Shown: piece by piece, positions 43,876 through 55,799 of the stretch | Numbering within the stretch: position 1 is the first letter of the stretch | Layout of the letters: each line of letters starts with the position of its first letter | Assembly (NCBI GenBank): GCA_049724395.1 | Contig: JAUGWO010000155.1 | Span: 62,001 to 126,000, forward strand | Reading direction: 5' to 3' | Length of the DNA: 64,000 bases | From: Spongospora subterranea f. sp. subterranea | Taxonomy: Eukaryota > Endomyxa: Phytomyxea > Phytomyxea > Plasmodiophorida | Translations under genes and position numbers: made by a program | Notes under the pieces: generated by a model | The model's input: the letters and a program-made list of their open reading frames with translations, nothing else | The model's database searches: none | Told to the model about the DNA's origin: nothing

Positions 43876-46860
43876 TCATGGCAGAGTGACAATGGGTTTC
43901 GACCGTGCCCGCGCTTCGGCGAACACACGATGCAAGTTTTTGATGGCGATAATCTCCTCTTGACTGTACAGCATCTGGTGAGACTGCAAAAAAACATCCA
44001 CATCAGTTTCTTTCAACAGTTCCCAGTACTGCCGCGCCCTATCCAGGCTTGGATTGCTGTTCGGCGCTACAAGCGCCAGGTTTTGCTGCAAGGCAAATAC
44101 TGAATCAAAGTAATTAACATCGCATTAATCAGCGGGACAAAAAGACATACTATTTCGCAGGATCCTAGCCTGGCCCTGACGGTTAATCAGCTTATTCTGC
44201 ATAGCGGCAGCGTTTCGGATTAAAATCAGCGTCACAACCAGAACCTGGGTACCGAAGATGTGATCCAGAATTTCTCGAGGTTGTGATAATACAGTAGATA
44301 ACGCCTCGTCAGCCGAACATAAATCCTTATTGAGATCGACCACGAACTTTTCCGCTTCGGAAGTTTCGTCGCGCGATGCATAATCGCAAGACACCATGTT
44401 GCCCAGGAAGTAGAAAGAATGGCAGTGAAATTCGATTCGCAGTAACATCGTGCACTTCTCTGCTAATAACTGGAATCCATGCTGAATGTTGGGAGGAATC
44501 TCGAAAAGTTGACCCGAGGAACTTGGATTTGTAAGCGTGACAACTCGTTGTAGCAGCCAGGTTAAAGATTCCGAGATAACAGCAATAAGTTGCCACTGCT
44601 TTGGGTCGAGCAATAGCTGTCCCTGATCAAGCCGATCTAACTGATTGAGAAGGCGATAATAAACCGGGATTTCTTGTTTGAAGAACTCTGCCTGTGTGAG
44701 TTTAGTTATGGTTTTAGACGCGTGATTCTGCTGATAAATTGGATCCTGCCTTAGGATCTCGATAACGGCTGGATCACCGACGAGGCAGACCGAATATATC
44801 CCGGACGTAACCTCCTGAAACTTCTCCTGATAACGGCCCAGCACTCGCGTCAAAATCCCAATGATACACTCTTGTAAGGCCATCTTATCGTAGGGTAAGC
44901 GAAAATAATCATCCTAAACTCATTCAAATCACCCATGACAGAATAAATCACCGTAATACATCATACCATAATGTGCTCAATAACGCCTGAAACTTCAAAG
45001 ACGCTGACTGCCAACCCAGGCGTCAGCCGAATCATTATCATGCTCAGATCGGGAGCCAGATTCATGCAGCGCGAAGGCAAATGAATTGGCAAAGATTTCA
45101 TTGACCCGAAAGTTGGCATCGGCTCTGACTCTAGGAACAAACGAGACTTTCACGAAGGACGCAAGCATATCTCTCAACATATCGCCTTGGTGTTTTCGCT
45201 GCACACTGGTAAGGTTTTTGGCCTGATCTGTAAAATCCATAACCGGCTGATAGATAATTAATATGTTATCGGGCAGAACGGGAATCCAGTTAAGGTTGCT
45301 GGTGGTGTTTGGTTCTTGAACAGCAACGGGCGATCCAACTACCGACGGGCGTTTTTCGCCGTTTTGACTAATGCCACTTACGCTAGCCACGCAACTGTCG
45401 GCAAACGAAAAATTCAATTTCATTTGATTTGACGAACCCATCGCACTTGGTGACGATATTTCCAATGTATTGGAATGCGAAACCGTACGTAGAGTAGGGA
45501 CAGAGGGATGACTGGACTGTTGAAGATACGATAGCAACATAGCCCAGGTCTCACTTTGCATTTCGAACCAGCATCGGACAATCCCGTACGCGTCCTCTGA
45601 AAAAGGAACGCTTTCTAGACTATTTAATAGCCGACACACAAGGTTATGGTTGAATAACACGCGAGTGAAAGCGGAAAACACTTGCTTCAACAATTCAATT
45701 AGCGTATTGTGAGCCCAGGTTGATCCACGACGCGATGCTTGAGACCTTGGTGATGAGAAAGCTTCTTGCTTTATCGCGTTAGTTTCCGATTCGATAATTG
45801 CACGCAAAGCGGGTCTTAATCGCTTCAACAACCCCGTACGTGCAGCAGGAAGCCTCTGCAGACGGTGCAAGGCGTGTGTCAACAGCGTCATATATCTGGT
45901 GGAATCTTGTTCGGGATTCCGAATAAACTCTGGTAAAGCTTCTTGAGCCAACAACGGTCGTAATGTGCTGTCAATGTCTGACGTTGACACACCCGGATCA
46001 ATGCTGAGTTGGTTCGAGCTGGTATTTGCGGTGGCACCATATTGTGACACGACAAGAGAAACGTCGTCGACCGGTTGCACAGTACTTTGAAATGACTCTG
46101 CATTTTGTAAACGCGAACGAGGACCAGAAGACTTGAGATATATTTGTGCATCGAGCTGATCGAGAAGGTCTTCCGATAAATGATTTCGAGTCTCTAAGAT
46201 ATTGTCGTGGATGTCCTTTAACGCGCCAATGTCCTTCAGATCGTCTTCGAATAGGGCATCGATCGCTCGACTTAAAAGCAAAACGCCGTGCAAATACTGT
46301 TTTTTCTTCAGATACTGCTTGAGCAAATCGGGAACACGCGACATTTCAATAACACGCTCAACAATTTCAGTGGCAAATTGAAGTTTCATATTCTCCATGT
46401 ACAGCGAATAAAGACGCTTTTGGTTGCGGTTTTCAATCAGACGACGGGCCTCTGCCATCGACTCCTCTACCTTAGTACAATGTTTTTGATTCGTCGTAAA
46501 TGACCCTAAGATTGCGGTGAAGCTATTCGTCGAAGTATTAAATCCCTTGTGATACTTGTTCACTAATACATCCTGGTTGAAAAAAATAACTCAACCAACC
46601 GAATTGGAGAAAAGTTAATCGAGTCTACCACTGCATCTTCGACAACACCTAACCAGTTATTCAACTCCTAAAAACAAGGTTATGAAATGCGACGACATAT
46701 CATTTGGCACAGCACGAGCCTTTGGATCCCAATCCAAGTATTTGAATGGACTGAACGTGTCTGCATCAAACACATCGCCAGGGATCTTGGACCTGGTAAG
46801 GTTAGCCAGCACCTCCTTCTCGTCCTTATCCTCTGTCCCGGTGTAAGATCGGGTCGACAT
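43876..46860 (-). CDS. SEC8: exocyst complex subunit Sec8 (EXOC4)
   Basis: Exons: 46860 to about 46690 (N terminus), a short exon near 46665-46610 (ELNNWLGVVEDAVVDSIN), 46570 to about 44998, about 44885-44151 and 44099-43876, giving roughly 930 residues, near the usual Sec8 length. Family features: NKYHKGFNTSTNSFTAILGS in the conserved N-terminal Sec8 domain, the helical rod KQYLKKKQYLHGVLLLSRAI, and the C-terminal LDRARQYWELLKETDVDVFL with YSQEEIIAIKNLHRVF. Sec8 is a core subunit of the octameric tether that docks secretory vesicles at the plasma membrane. It is followed 253 bp downstream by the Dbp5 gene in the same direction. The borders of the second exon are tentative. Confidence 0.9.
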
Positions 46861-47554
46861 TTACAACGGCCTCAGAAGGTCATTACGAAAACAAATGTCT
46901 TCACAGAGTTCATGTGGCGGCCACGGTGATTACCGTAACAGAACACATAATGTAGCGTAGGACACTCGAATTCACTTCTGTAGATCAGGTTTTATAGGTA
47001 GATATGCAATAGGCCGCGCACACTGGTCCGCATTCATTTCACTCGTTCCGGTCGTTGAAAAGGAGTAAATAGTGTGACGTTATGAAGAGGAAAGAAAGGG
47101 ACAATGATGGGAGCAGAATCACCCTGTTTACTGCTTTGCAGCGTCACGGATGAGCGTTGGAATGTTAAAACCAAAGTTCTGTCAAGAAAATTAGAGACGG
47201 ATGACGGCAACGCTGTACAGATTGGAAATGTTTTTGTCTTATTGAAACGGGAAAATTAGGATTAAAGTATCTCATTTTGACAATTTTTTCAACATCTGGA
47301 CAAGCCAACAAGTTGATGGTGGCTATTGGATCAGACCTTCATCCGAATTTTCCCTATTGATATTGATATCGGTATTTTAGTGAAATCTATCGTGCGTTGA
47401 CCACCCCACAACGGTAGCGTCGTTGTTATCAATGTTATGAGCAGCAAAATGGAATACAGCACGTTACTGCAACAATATTAGTTTGATGAGACGGCGAGGG
47501 CCATTTACACCCATACGTCGGGGAAAATCGCCAGCCGAATAACTGGTCTACCTC
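46861..47554. other. intergenic region upstream of Sec8
   Basis: No gene, repeat or RNA is recognised. Confidence 0.4.
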
Positions 47555-48108
47555 ATGTCAACGGAAGAAACTCAACAAGTCGGCCATTCAGGCAGCTCGA
47601 GGGATTGTTTCTCGAGCAACTCGTCATCAGAGATGCATATCGGCCCGAACCACCAAGGGGAGCTTTTCAACAGCCCACGCTTTAGTACAGCTGAATGGCT
47701 TCTGGATGACAACTTATCAATACCGCCTTCCCTGAGAGCACCGGCGATCCAGGGAACGGCTATTATCTCCAATGGCCCGATTTTCGATTCTGAGCAACGA
47801 CAACGACTTAGACATCAGGGATATTTTTTCATATGTACTTGAGAATCGACGTTCTCGTTTCCGATGGAACCTACGTTTGCATCCCCGGGTTGGGCGATCG
47901 CTTTTCTCGGGTGCGTTTTTGTTTTGGTCGACCCTTGATCTTCACGTGCAGCGGATTGAGTACCGCTGACAATAACAGGGATAGAACCGCCTCTGTCGGT
48001 GGCCGCATTTTTGGCCCATTCGAGGTACAAAGGCATGCTTCGAGAAAGGCCGGGCGGATTCATGCTTTGCTCAAATCAGGAATCCTCGACGTGGAAAAGT
48101 CACCATAA
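47555..48108 (+). pseudogene. broken inverted copy of the Zn2Cys6 gene
   Basis: The translation of the first 70 codons matches the intact minus-strand gene at 50182-49499 closely: SSNSSSEMHIGPN, FNSPRFSTAEWLLDDNLSIP. It then shifts frame; ILSNDNDLDIRDIFSYVLEN continues the match from 47780. A third frame, TADNNRDRTASVGG near 48000, also matches the antisense-frame reading of the intact copy. Nucleotide similarity resumes at the far end (CAAATCAGGAATCCTCGACG). The stretch coding the six-cysteine cluster has been deleted, so the copy cannot bind DNA through it. At least two frameshifts are present. Confidence 0.8.
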
Positions 48109-48599
48109 AAAAAAATCAGTGGACATCCTTACAGAAAATATAATCAACGTCTCAAGATCAACTCCATTTTATTGATAAACCCACAAATATCAAGTGACCA
48201 AGGTAACTGTTCTGAAAACACACACTTCACGGGCTGGCATAATATGGAATCAACATCTTGTCCAAATTCCTAGTCACCAATCTACTTTTTAGACGGACGA
48301 TAGCCGAAGCCTGTTTATATCGTCTGAATCAACAAGATATCACGGCAATCGTTTTAGTACAATAAGCGCCCACAAGACCTGGGCTTTTGTAGCCACATCG
48401 TTAACAGTCTCAAGCAGAATTGGGATGTAACTGGTGTCGGGGATTCACAACGAATTTCAGTGATGCAACTCAAACGCGATGGCACAACAGGATCCATATC
48501 ACTACGTAATCTACCATGAGTCCATGACGCTTCAATATGGGGTGCTGCAAATCTGTGGGCACGCCTGATCAAACTGATTTGTATCTCAGCAAGACCTGA
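48109..48599. other. spacer, possibly 5' copia relic
   Basis: Poorly conserved sequence upstream of the recognisable copia RNase H region. The plus strand probably continues the reverse-transcriptase part, but too decayed to name. Confidence 0.3.
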
Positions 48600-49340
48600 G
48601 TCCTTTCAGTAATCAAGATCGTGAGGACATGAAAACCGTCCCCTACTCGAAACTAATCGGCAGTTTGAACTGGCTTGAAACAACTAAACGACCAGACATG
48701 ACGCACGTTGCTGGCAATCTTTGCAGGTTCATAGGCATGCGCGGGCGCCGTCATTGAACGGCCCCAAAGAGAGTTGTTCGCCACCTCTCCCTCACCGTGT
48801 CTATGGACTCACGTTTAACAAGCTCCTTTAAGGGTACAGCAATGCCCATTATCGTTTACAGCGATGCTGACTGAGCAATCCTGCTCATCGTCGATCGACA
48901 CCGGGGTTTGTCTTGACAGTTTCATGTCTCTCAAGTATCATGGAGATCGAAACTTCAACTCCCTACCGCATTATCGTCCGTTGAGGCGTCATGCATCGCA
49001 TTATATGCAGCATCTCCCGAGGCGAAATGGGTTAGTCAAAAGCTTTCTGAACGTGAGTATCCCGAACCGTTTGCTACAACCATTTTTTCGAGGACAATCA
49101 TGGTAGTGCAGAAAATTGCACAGATGCGCTGAATAGCATTTTCGCGTCAAGTATGATTTTGTAAGGCAGTTAAATGGGAATGATAAATTGAAATCCAATG
49201 CATGCCAAGGTCGAACACATGCCTACCGAGAGAATGATGACTGACATCGTCACTAAATCCTGTGCTGGACAGACGCTCAAGAAATTTACTCCCTCGTTCG
49301 GTTGGGTTTAAAGAGGCGTGATAAAGATTAACCCCATTCC
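48600..49340 (+). pseudogene. Ty1/copia retrotransposon relic (RT end and RNase H)
   Basis: Plus-strand pieces in order: VPYSKLIGSLNWLETTKRPD followed by MTHVAGNLCRF (end of the reverse transcriptase, near 48630-48730); YSDAD with the next codon, normally Trp, changed to TGA (48860); WRSKLQLPTALSSVEASCIA (RNase H, near 48945); RVKYDFVRQLNGNDKLK (near 49145); and EHMPTERMMTDIVTKS near 49215, the usual copia C terminus. Several stops and shifts break the frame. Only the 3' third of the pol gene remains. Long terminal repeats were not identified. Confidence 0.8.
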
Positions 49341-49498
49341 ATGATTGTTAGCCCACAGATATCGAACATCCCTAAGCGCCAATGACCATGCACCGCTTTC
49401 ATGAATGTAGATTTGGATAATCACCAGCGGGTTATTGAGCGGTAGTTAATAAGTTAACTGGGTAATTTATTTTGGCCTTTTCATTGCTCTACCAACGG

Positions 49499-50182
49499 CT
49501 AATGCACAGTATAAGTACATCTTTTTCTGGGGACGTCATTTGATTTTATGCGGTTCACTCTTCTACGTCGAGGATTCCTGACCCGATCAACGCATGAATC
49601 CGCTCTGCCTTTCTCGAAGCATCTCTTGCATGGGCGATGATGGTCGCAGGCGAGCTTTTGGCGCGAACAATTGACGCACGCGATCCTTGTATTGTACCTT
49701 GGATGGGCCGATTTTCTTCTCTCTTCCATTATGTCGGTGTTCAAAACAAATGCGGCCATCGACTGAGGCGGTTCTATCTCTGCACTTGTCAGTTGCGTCG
49801 GCAATATCGGGGGTGCAAGCATAGGTTCCATTGGTAGTGACAACGTCGATTCCAAAGTACATGAAAAGATGTCCATGATATCCAAGCCGTTGTCGTTGCT
49901 CAAAATTGACATCGGTTCATTGGAGATGAAAAACGTTGGCAGAGGCATGGGATCGCCGGTGCTTTCAGGGAACAACGGTATTGACAGATCGTCATCCAGA
50001 AGCCATTCAGCTGTACTTAATCGTGGGCTGTTGAGGAGTTCCCCGTTGGAATTCGGGCCGATATGCATTTCTGATGACGAGTTGGATAAGAAACAATCCA
50101 TCGAGTGGTCTGAATGGCCGACTGGAAAATTTATCACCTGAAATACGGTAGAACTAGATGTTTGGCCGAACGAAAGCGACAT
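49499..50182 (-). CDS. Zn2Cys6 binuclear-cluster transcription factor
   Basis: A single open frame of 227 residues. Near the C terminus it has IACVNCSRQKLACDHHRPCK and CFEKGRADSC, that is Cys spacing CX2CX6CX5CX2CX7C, followed by a basic linker (RVRNPRRRRVNRIK). This is the fungal-type Zn2Cys6 DNA-binding cluster, which holds two zinc ions and reads CGG-like triplets. It is unusual that the cluster is C-terminal; in most fungal factors it is near the N terminus. The N-terminal 150 residues are acidic and Ser/Leu-rich (STAEWLLDDDLSIPLF), compatible with an activation region. No separate dimerisation coil is visible. A broken inverted copy lies at 47555-48108. Confidence 0.8.
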   Translation of the reverse strand: MSLSFGQTSSSTVFQVINFPVGHSDHSMDCFLSNSSSEMHIGPNSNGELLNSPRLSTAEWLLDDDLSIPLFPESTGDPMPLPTFFISNEPMSILSNDNGLDIMDIFSCTLESTLSLPMEPMLAPPILPTQLTSAEIEPPQSMAAFVLNTDIMEERRKSAHPRYNTRIACVNCSRQKLACDHHRPCKRCFEKGRADSCVDRVRNPRRRRVNRIKSNDVPRKRCTYTVH

Positions 50183-50876
50183 ATGGTTGTGAATGGCCCT
50201 TGCGGACCCATAAACTAAGATTGTTCAATCAACGTGCTGCATTCCGTTGTGGTTGCTCATACCATTCATGACAGCGATGTTAACTTTGTGGGGTGGTCCA
50301 ACGCACGACTGGCTTTTCAAACATACCGATATCTAGATTAATGGGGAAAATTTGGTTGAATCATTGATCCGTTAGCCACCTTGACCTGCATGCGTTTTCA
50401 CCGTTGCCTTGGAAAAATTAATCAGAACTGACACTATTTTATCAGAATTTCCCTTTTGAACAACCACAAGCCGAAAATAATATACCTTGGATAATTACAC
50501 CAAACAATTTCAATGGCTAACTCCACTACCCGCTCTGTACCCGCTGGCGATAATGCGCGTCAACATTCATGAGTTCATCAGCGATCGAAAACCTTGAGAA
50601 ATAGAACATCGAGCTAGTCGATGGATGATAATCGTATCTGATACTCCTGTACAATTAGTTGAACTAAACCCTGCTGGTCCAGCTGCGCAGCAGCAAATAT
50701 CGGAAAGATCGTATTTTCTGAGAAAAATGTGAAAAATGTTTTTATTTTGTCCGGAAAAATAGGTGTCCGCAGACTGACATTGGTTTGGAATAAGAGGGCC
50801 GCGCCCCCGTTCGTTCTGTCCCAACCACATCACGTTTCATTCAATGTAATCATTAAACAGATCGTCAGAGGCGGAA
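50183..50876. other. no supported gene
   Basis: Upstream region of the Zn2Cys6 gene and of the next plus-strand frame. I see nothing of note. Confidence 0.4.
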
Positions 50877-51545
50877 ATGAACCAGACAGAGGTTCAGGGC
50901 ACGGGATCTCAGGAGGTGGAGGCGCAAGGCTCGGGACCACAGGCGGTGGACGTCCAGGACGTGGATAATATCGAATGTGGTGCAGACGGGGATGACGTCG
51001 GGATTCTCTGGGATCGTGACAACTCCAGCAACAACACCAGCCCACAAAGCATTGGTGGCCCTGGAGACAGACCGAACTTCCAACCCCCAAAAGCTCGGGG
51101 ATGGGCACATATTGGGTCTACCAGGAAGTTTTATAATCCAATGAAACGCCTCAAAGATGTTTTGGTCAAGACAGTTGGGAAGAGGGCAGATCGTGACAAA
51201 AATTTTATGCCATATCGACGAATGAATGGTCGATCGTTTATGTACGACACCTCAGAGGGTGTTGTTTCAGTGGATCAAAAATTGGATATTGCTTTTCGCA
51301 AGTTCGAACCGGAAGATGACAGTCTGGTTCCTGGGTACGATATGCAGGAAGAAGTTCGGGTCAGAGGTCAGGACATGGCATATAAGGCGATGGAGGACAT
51401 GGATCTACCTATTGATCACATGATCGACTCCCTCGATTACAGCGCCCTATTAATGACATGCACCGTGTTCCGATGCTATATGAAGAATCTCATCAGGCCT
51501 TTATTACGTGATGGACTCTATAAACCTTCGGAAAATCTGGATTAG
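50877..51545 (+). CDS. hypothetical protein, 222 residues
   Basis: An intronless frame. The first 50 residues are Gly/Glu/Gln/Asp-rich and low in complexity (TEVQGTGSQEVEAQGSGPQA). The middle is basic (STRKFYNPMKRLKDVLVKTV) and the C terminus is acidic to mixed (DSLVPGYDMQEEVRVRGQDM), ending in a helical MTCTVFRCYMKNLIRPLLRD. No domain is recognised. It resembles open frames carried by mobile elements (a gag-like acidic-basic pattern), but that is an impression only. Confidence 0.45.
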   Translation: MNQTEVQGTGSQEVEAQGSGPQAVDVQDVDNIECGADGDDVGILWDRDNSSNNTSPQSIGGPGDRPNFQPPKARGWAHIGSTRKFYNPMKRLKDVLVKTVGKRADRDKNFMPYRRMNGRSFMYDTSEGVVSVDQKLDIAFRKFEPEDDSLVPGYDMQEEVRVRGQDMAYKAMEDMDLPIDHMIDSLDYSALLMTCTVFRCYMKNLIRPLLRDGLYKPSENLD

Positions 51546-52030
51546 ATACTATCCATCTGTTTTGGGTGAGCCTACACGTCAGGAAGCATTGCACAACACA
51601 TCGTTTCATTTGTCGGAATGCTTGCTTCCTTTTAATGTCTCTCTCGATAAGTTTTCGCATGAGCGATTTACATCTATGTTGCCTGGGAAAGTACAGTAGA
51701 CCGTATTTCAAGGCCCCTCCTTTCTCTTGGTTCAATTTGACGCCATTTTGCAGATTGACGTTGTTTAGTGTGATTCTGCATTCGTTTGTGATTCCTGTGA
51801 CTGTGCCTTGCTCATTATCCTGAGGACGATTTGGAGACATCGTGTAATGGTCGAATAGTTTATCACTGGCCTGTGTCGCTGGCATTAAATGAGGGCAGCA
51901 AAGGTCTTGTTATTCTTCGCGAACGTTTTCGCAATAAGCATAATGAGACATTTTCGAATTTGATATCGTATAGACGGAAAACGTTGCGAGAAACAAGAAA
52001 CTGGTTTTTTCAAAACGGAAACTGACCGAT
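51546..52030. other. unresolved stretch upstream of the LRR gene
   Basis: Open frames on both strands (51885-51493 minus; 51831-52025 plus, ending TLRETRNWFFQNGN) have no domain. A short word, TTTCAAAGCCCCCCC, near 52118 resembles TTTCAAGGCCCCTCC near 51707, hinting at a local duplication. Confidence 0.35.
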
Positions 52031-54215
52031 ATGCCGGATGACGTTCAAGTAAGGTCAAAAACAATATATTTTGCTCTGACGTTCTTTGCCCAACATCAGT
52101 ACCCTATGCCGATGGTTTTATTTCAAAGCCCCCCCCTTTTCTGAACATCGCAGGATGCTAAACATGGTTCAATCAGTTTTAGAATTCTCATTTGTTACTC
52201 AGCTAGAAGGTGTTATGGCGCTAGACCTCAGTCTTAACCAAATTGTATCGCTAGATCCAACCCTTTGCTCGTTCTCCAGGCTCGAATTTCTGGATCTGAG
52301 CTTCAATCAGTTGGAAGACCTGACGGCTTTGGGAAGGTAATAATCCCATAGCCCATGTTTTGTTCCAATGAATATTGTTTGTTTTCAAGCAGCAGCTTCG
52401 CTGGTTGAATGTTTCAAATGTCCATTCAAATGTTGCCAGTTGATTTGACAGTCCATGTTTTGGACGAGAGGATCCTTTTTTTTTGTGCGAATACAGATCT
52501 AATCGAATTTATCAAAAAATCCATCACCCATTGACGATTGCACTGCATGGCCGTTTTTGAAGTTTCATTGCGGCTATGTTTCGGTTGTTTAATGATTCGT
52601 GTGATTGTCAGTGCATCGTGCTGTTTGAAGACCTTATTTCTGGTATTGCTCAAATTACTATGTGGGTGGAGCTTCAAGTGAGTTGAGCTGATATTCTCGC
52701 CAGAATAACAATCGCTTAACGTCATTTTCGGGTTTTGGCCGCCTGATATCGCTAACCAAGCTCCGGCTCCAAGCGAATGCCATAACAACTATCGTCGATA
52801 TCCCTCGCTCTCTAACGCAACTTGATATTTCATATAACAAGATCACAGACATAGAGGTCGAGAATGGGTTTTCTTGTCCCTCAACTTGGCAAATTTGTCG
52901 TGTTTTGTCTGCAAACCGGCTTTTACTTTGTTCATTCTCTACCTGACAGAACAAATCTCTAACTTTGATGCAGTTTATCAGGAAACTGCCTCAATTGATT
53001 TGGTTGGTAGCCAACAACAACGAAATCCAGGATGTTGGGTCCATCTCGGTCTGTACTCAGCTCCAAGACCTGCAACTGCATAACAACGCCATTACTCGAG
53101 CTTCGTGTTTATCGACTTTACGGAAGCTAACTGTGCGTTTGCCCTACTCTTATCACATACAATTCATCAGCTCTGTTCTGTTTTCAGACTCTATCGCTTT
53201 CGTGGAATCAGATTAGCCGCTTTCCAGACCTCCCGGCGTTGCCATCGCTCATTGACCTTTATGTCTCTCACAATCGCCTAAAAGGTACATATCGTTGCTC
53301 AAAATCCTTTGGGTTTCCGCTTTTTGCTGTTTAACGGTATTCGTTTTTTTCCAATTTCCTCGACGAGCATTAATCCGGTTGCCGTCAGACATGGTTGGAT
53401 TCGCTGAATATTACCCTTCGTTGTCTGTTTGCGACATGTCCCACAACGCTCTGCCAAATCTGGACACATTGCTCCCTTCTTTAGCGCTCGGTACTCTAGA
53501 CGAGCTCCTTTTGTCGGGAAATCCGTTGTGTCGGAATCGGACTTCCGAGCAAATTGCGGCGCTTGTCGCTTCATCCCTTCCCAGCTTGACAACTCTGGAT
53601 GGCATCGATCTTGGGTCTCGCGTATGTTGACGTTCTCTTATCAGTACTTTGTTTTTAGTTTTCCTTTTCCGTATATTAGGACGAATCAGTTGTCGCTGAT
53701 GACGGGGAGAACGTTGAGAGGGAATTGTCTGACACCGATCTAGAGTCGCCATTCCAGATTCATCATCCTGGTAAGACGTATGCGCTGCTAGCGCAATCAG
53801 AGGTTCATTGGTTTGAACGTCCTTCATCCGTCATCTATTTACACAATCTGTTTCACGTTCTCATGCAAGTGATGTCAACCCGAGTATGCTAATTTGAATG
53901 CGTTTAGGCGGCCCCCGTCCAATCCATAATAATGCTCTGATTATGGAGACATTGGCTGATACCAAGGCAAAAATGGAATCGTTCCGCTCCAGTTTCCGCA
54001 AAACCCTTGATGAAAGCCGCGTTCTCTTGGGAGAGACTATTGTCCACAAGCACGTATCGATCGCCAAAGAGGAGCAACCCAATGTTCGTGTTGCTAGCGC
54101 CCGTCAACGTCGCTTGAAACCATTGGCGGCAATTCGCCCCGATGTCAAATATGATCGAGCCGTTTCAGCTGGATCACGAGTATCTGGCATTCGTCAACAG
54201 GCTTCCCTTCAGTAG
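52031..54215 (+). CDS. leucine-rich-repeat protein, probably ciliary/axonemal
   Basis: At least seven exons. A short first exon (ATG 52031, MPDDVQ) is followed by LRR exons: LDLSLNQIVSLDPTLCSFSR and LEFLDLSFNQLEDLTALG (52170-52337), LTKLRLQANAITTIVDIPRS and LTQLDISYNKITDIE (about 52690-52860), LPQLIWLVANNNEIQDVGSI and LQDLQLHNNAIT (52975-53125), SLSWNQISRFPDLPALPSLI (about 53188-53285) and LSVCDMSHNALPNLDTLLPS with LDELLLSGNPLCRN (about 53365-53625). The repeats follow the SDS22-like 22-residue pattern. A charged C-terminal exon (53908-54215) reads ETLADTKAKMESFRSSFRKT. SDS22-type LRR proteins with such tails are typical of axonemes and dynein regulation. The exact identity cannot be given. 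Confidence 0.75.
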
Positions 54216-55122
54216 GCAAACTTGGTTTTCAGCAAAAGCTTTTGATTTGTTTTATAACTAGTAGACTCTATGGTAGAAACGTCTGTCTTGTAGAATTGTT
54301 GTATAAGTGATACTTTACTTCATGGATTTCTTTCTCATTGATTCGACACAAGTTTTTGTTCCACATTCTGAAGGTGAATTTCAAAAATCAGCACTTTGAG
54401 CATTTGTGATGTCACGTTTGATTTCAGATCAGTCTTGTCATAATCACAGTGCTTACACTTGAGTAGATTTGCTCAAACATGCCTGGATACTGCTCGCCGG
54501 CTATCATCATCCCGCCACAGACAGATAGTTCATTCACATCCGGGGCGATTTCATCGCCTTTCACCCACTCTTCCAAGTCTAAAACCTCAATAACCTCAAA
54601 TATTCTCACCCTTTCTGCAATAAACAACACCGATGGAGCAGCTTGTCCTGTTTCAACCCTTGTCTCCTCGCCTAACCTGAACTTGCTTGTTGTAAAGCAA
54701 ACAAGAGCTCTGATAAGTGTCTCTTTTGAGCATTCCCACTAGTAAGCTCGACATGGAAATACAGTCGTGTTCTCATCCACAGATATCAAAATTGATTCAC
54801 TAGCCCGTTTTCTATATCCATCCTTGACATTTATCAGATATGGCCGGAGATCGACAGAATTTCGAATCATGAAACCTATAAGCGCATCTCGTTCCAGAGA
54901 ATTATTGCTCAATTAATTCGAACAAGTACAGTTCTGTAGCAAATCCGGCCTTATAGGCCATGACCCATACAGGCCATAGCGCCATAGCCGATCAACTGAT
55001 TATCTCACACTGGAGTCAGCGCAGCCTGCTCATAACGACTTGTGATAAAAATACAGTTTAGCGCCATTCTCCAGCGGAATAGTAATTTCGAAACCTGAAA
55101 CCCGTTGGTGATTTCTGGCTGG
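54216..55122. other. intergenic region with a possible minus-strand exon
   Basis: The minus strand 54640-54430 carries an open stretch (FIAERVRIFEVIEVLDLEEW, then NELSVCGGMMIAGEQY) that looks coding but has no recognised domain or partner exons. The rest is featureless. Confidence 0.3.
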
Positions 55123-55392
55123 ATGAGAGGAACTCGTATTGGACCGTTTGGATCGCTACCTTGGGTTGCAGCTCGATACGCTAAGTTCGGTGCTCGTCTG
55201 GCTCCATGGGCGATCCCGAGCTATGTATTGGGAGTATGGATGGTCGGCCCTGCCGTGTCTTCCGAGACACAAACAAAGTATGCGGGTTGTTGTTGGTTGT
55301 CTAGGTTCTCCATACTGATAGTCCGGTTTAGGCTGTGGACATTTGGCCTCTCGTCGATATTTTCATATTCCAACTTACCGGGACGATATTAG
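55123..55392 (+). CDS. small single-span membrane protein, 71 residues
   Basis: Two exons, 55123-55277 and 55332-55392, join in phase 2 across a 54-nt intron with clean GT and AG ends. The protein begins MRGTRIGPFGSLPWVAARYA, has a hydrophobic helix around APWAIPSYVLGVWMVGPAV and a short polar end. Size and build resemble accessory subunits of mitochondrial respiratory complexes. No family was recognised, so this is only a suggestion. Confidence 0.5.
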   Translation: MRGTRIGPFGSLPWVAARYAKFGARLAPWAIPSYVLGVWMVGPAVSSETQTKYAGCCWLSRFSILIVRFRLWTFGLSSIFSYSNLPGRY

Positions 55393-55799
55393 GCTGACGG
55401 CAATTGATCACATATCTGCAGATATCACTCAATCAGTTTCCGTACAAATTGCCCCGAACCATAAAACCTTTCCATATCAATTGACATCATCTGTATAATT
55501 TCATTCGTCGTGAATACTTTTATTCATGTTGATTTTCCCTTTGATCAATGGCAGAACCCCTTCTTTTCAAAAGTCGTTCGTACCGTAGTTTGAATGTGGG
55601 ATTTAGTTATGGCATGAACCTATTCAAACAATTTTCCAAAATATAGAGCTTAGGGTTGTCGTTCAGCAAAAAAACTTATTATTGGCGACGAATTGTCTTT
55701 CAAATTAACAGCCGGTTTTTTTAAATAAATTCAATGGTGCCCGGAATAGTGGAACCGATGTCGTTTCCGAACTTGTTAAATAAATCCTGTTCTGACTTG
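55393..55799. other. intergenic region
   Basis: An AT-rich spacer with no features. Confidence 0.35.
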
